DNA of 5,852 bases from Alphaproteobacteria bacterium (GTDB lineage Bacteria > Pseudomonadota > Alphaproteobacteria > JAJFFI01). This document shows positions 5,528-5,852 of the stretch, in pieces. Position 1 is the stretch's first letter, and every line of letters begins with the position of its first letter. The stretch lies in the NCBI GenBank assembly GCA_021776755.1, contig JAJFFI010000209.1, positions 1 to 5,852 on the forward strand, in the 5' to 3' direction. The translations under genes were made by a program, and so were the position numbers. The notes below the pieces were generated by a model. The model was given only the letters and a program-made list of their open reading frames with translations. It did not search any database and was not told the origin of the DNA.

Positions 5528-5852
5528 ATGGACGGTATCAAGGCCCTGACGTTCGACACCGGCGGCACGATTCTCGACTGGCACCGGGGCATTTCCTCGG
5601 TTTTGGCCGAAATCGGCGGCGAACGCGACGGCGTCGACTGGGGCTCGATCACCAACCACTACCGGGCGCGGTCGCTGGCCTGCATGCTGAACGCGGGCGA
5701 GGAGGGGCCGCCGGATTTCAACATCGACGACGTCCACCGGGACGAGTTCCGCAAGATCCTCGCCGAAAAGGGCATCGACGGATTTTCCGGGGACGACATC
5801 GAGAAGGTGCGCCGGGCGTGGCACGGGCTGAAGGCCTGGCCCGACTTTCCGG
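5528..5852 (+). CDS. Haloacid dehalogenase type II-like HAD hydrolase, C-terminus cut by window edge
   Basis: From the ATG at 5528 the frame is open for 108 codons to the right edge, so roughly half of a protein usually 220-240 residues long is visible. HAD motif I is seen as LTFDTGGTILDW (residues 7-18): Asp10 is the expected nucleophile that forms the covalent intermediate, followed by the conserved GT. The usual second Asp of phosphatases (two residues on) is Gly12, as in 2-haloacid dehalogenases, where this position is not acidic. The helical cap region follows, ending in WHGLKAWPDFP (98-108), which matches the W-x-x-L-x-x-WPD segment of the type II haloacid dehalogenase group. Motifs II to IV lie beyond the window, so activity cannot be judged. 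The true substrate may be a haloacid or a phosphate ester. It is transcribed away from the SRPBCC gene and has a strong ribosome binding site. Confidence 0.9.
   Translation, partial: MDGIKALTFDTGGTILDWHRGISSVLAEIGGERDGVDWGSITNHYRARSLACMLNAGEEGPPDFNIDDVHRDEFRKILAEKGIDGFSGDDIEKVRRAWHGLKAWPDFP

Noticed and set aside
5309..5824. Upstream extension of the SRPBCC frame to give 312 residues
   Set aside because: It is antisense to the HAD hydrolase and the AT-rich promoter region; the AGGAG before 5308 and the domain boundary support the short form.

Overview
The window looks like an ordinary chromosomal stretch from a GC-rich alphaproteobacterium. That placement is an inference from base composition, from the protein subtypes (pepF/M3 oligopeptidase, KVAQ-type ABC1 kinase, type II haloacid dehalogenase) and from the compact layout; no marker gene is present. 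I see no mobile element, CRISPR array, RNA gene or phage signature.

Layout, left to right: (1) bases 1-990, minus strand: the N-terminal 330 residues of an AarF/ABC1/UbiB-type atypical kinase, cut by the left edge. (2) Bases 1060-2838, minus strand: a complete zinc oligoendopeptidase of the M3/PepF family, 592 residues. A hairpin followed by seven T lies between these two co-directional genes, and a six-codon ORF with its own Shine-Dalgarno sequence overlaps the kinase start. (3) Bases 2839-3063: a divergent promoter region with three tandem copies of an 11-nt unit. (4) Bases 3064-4857, plus strand: a complete AMP-forming long-chain fatty acid-CoA ligase, 597 residues. (5) Bases 4886-5308, minus strand: a 140-residue SRPBCC (START-like, AHSA1-type) protein, convergent with the ligase across only 28 nt. 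(6) Bases 5309-5527: a second divergent intergenic region with an 18-nt direct repeat, an inverted repeat and an AT-rich patch. (7) Bases 5528-5852, plus strand: the first 108 residues of a type II haloacid dehalogenase-like hydrolase, cut by the right edge.

The genes do not form one pathway. The ABC1 kinase (quinone or lipid homeostasis in its family), the peptidase (peptide turnover) and the acyl-CoA ligase (fatty acid activation) are housekeeping functions; the SRPBCC protein and the HAD hydrolase have unknown substrates. The points that repay a second look are small regulatory structures in the three intergenic regions. I found no evidence for a new multi-gene system.
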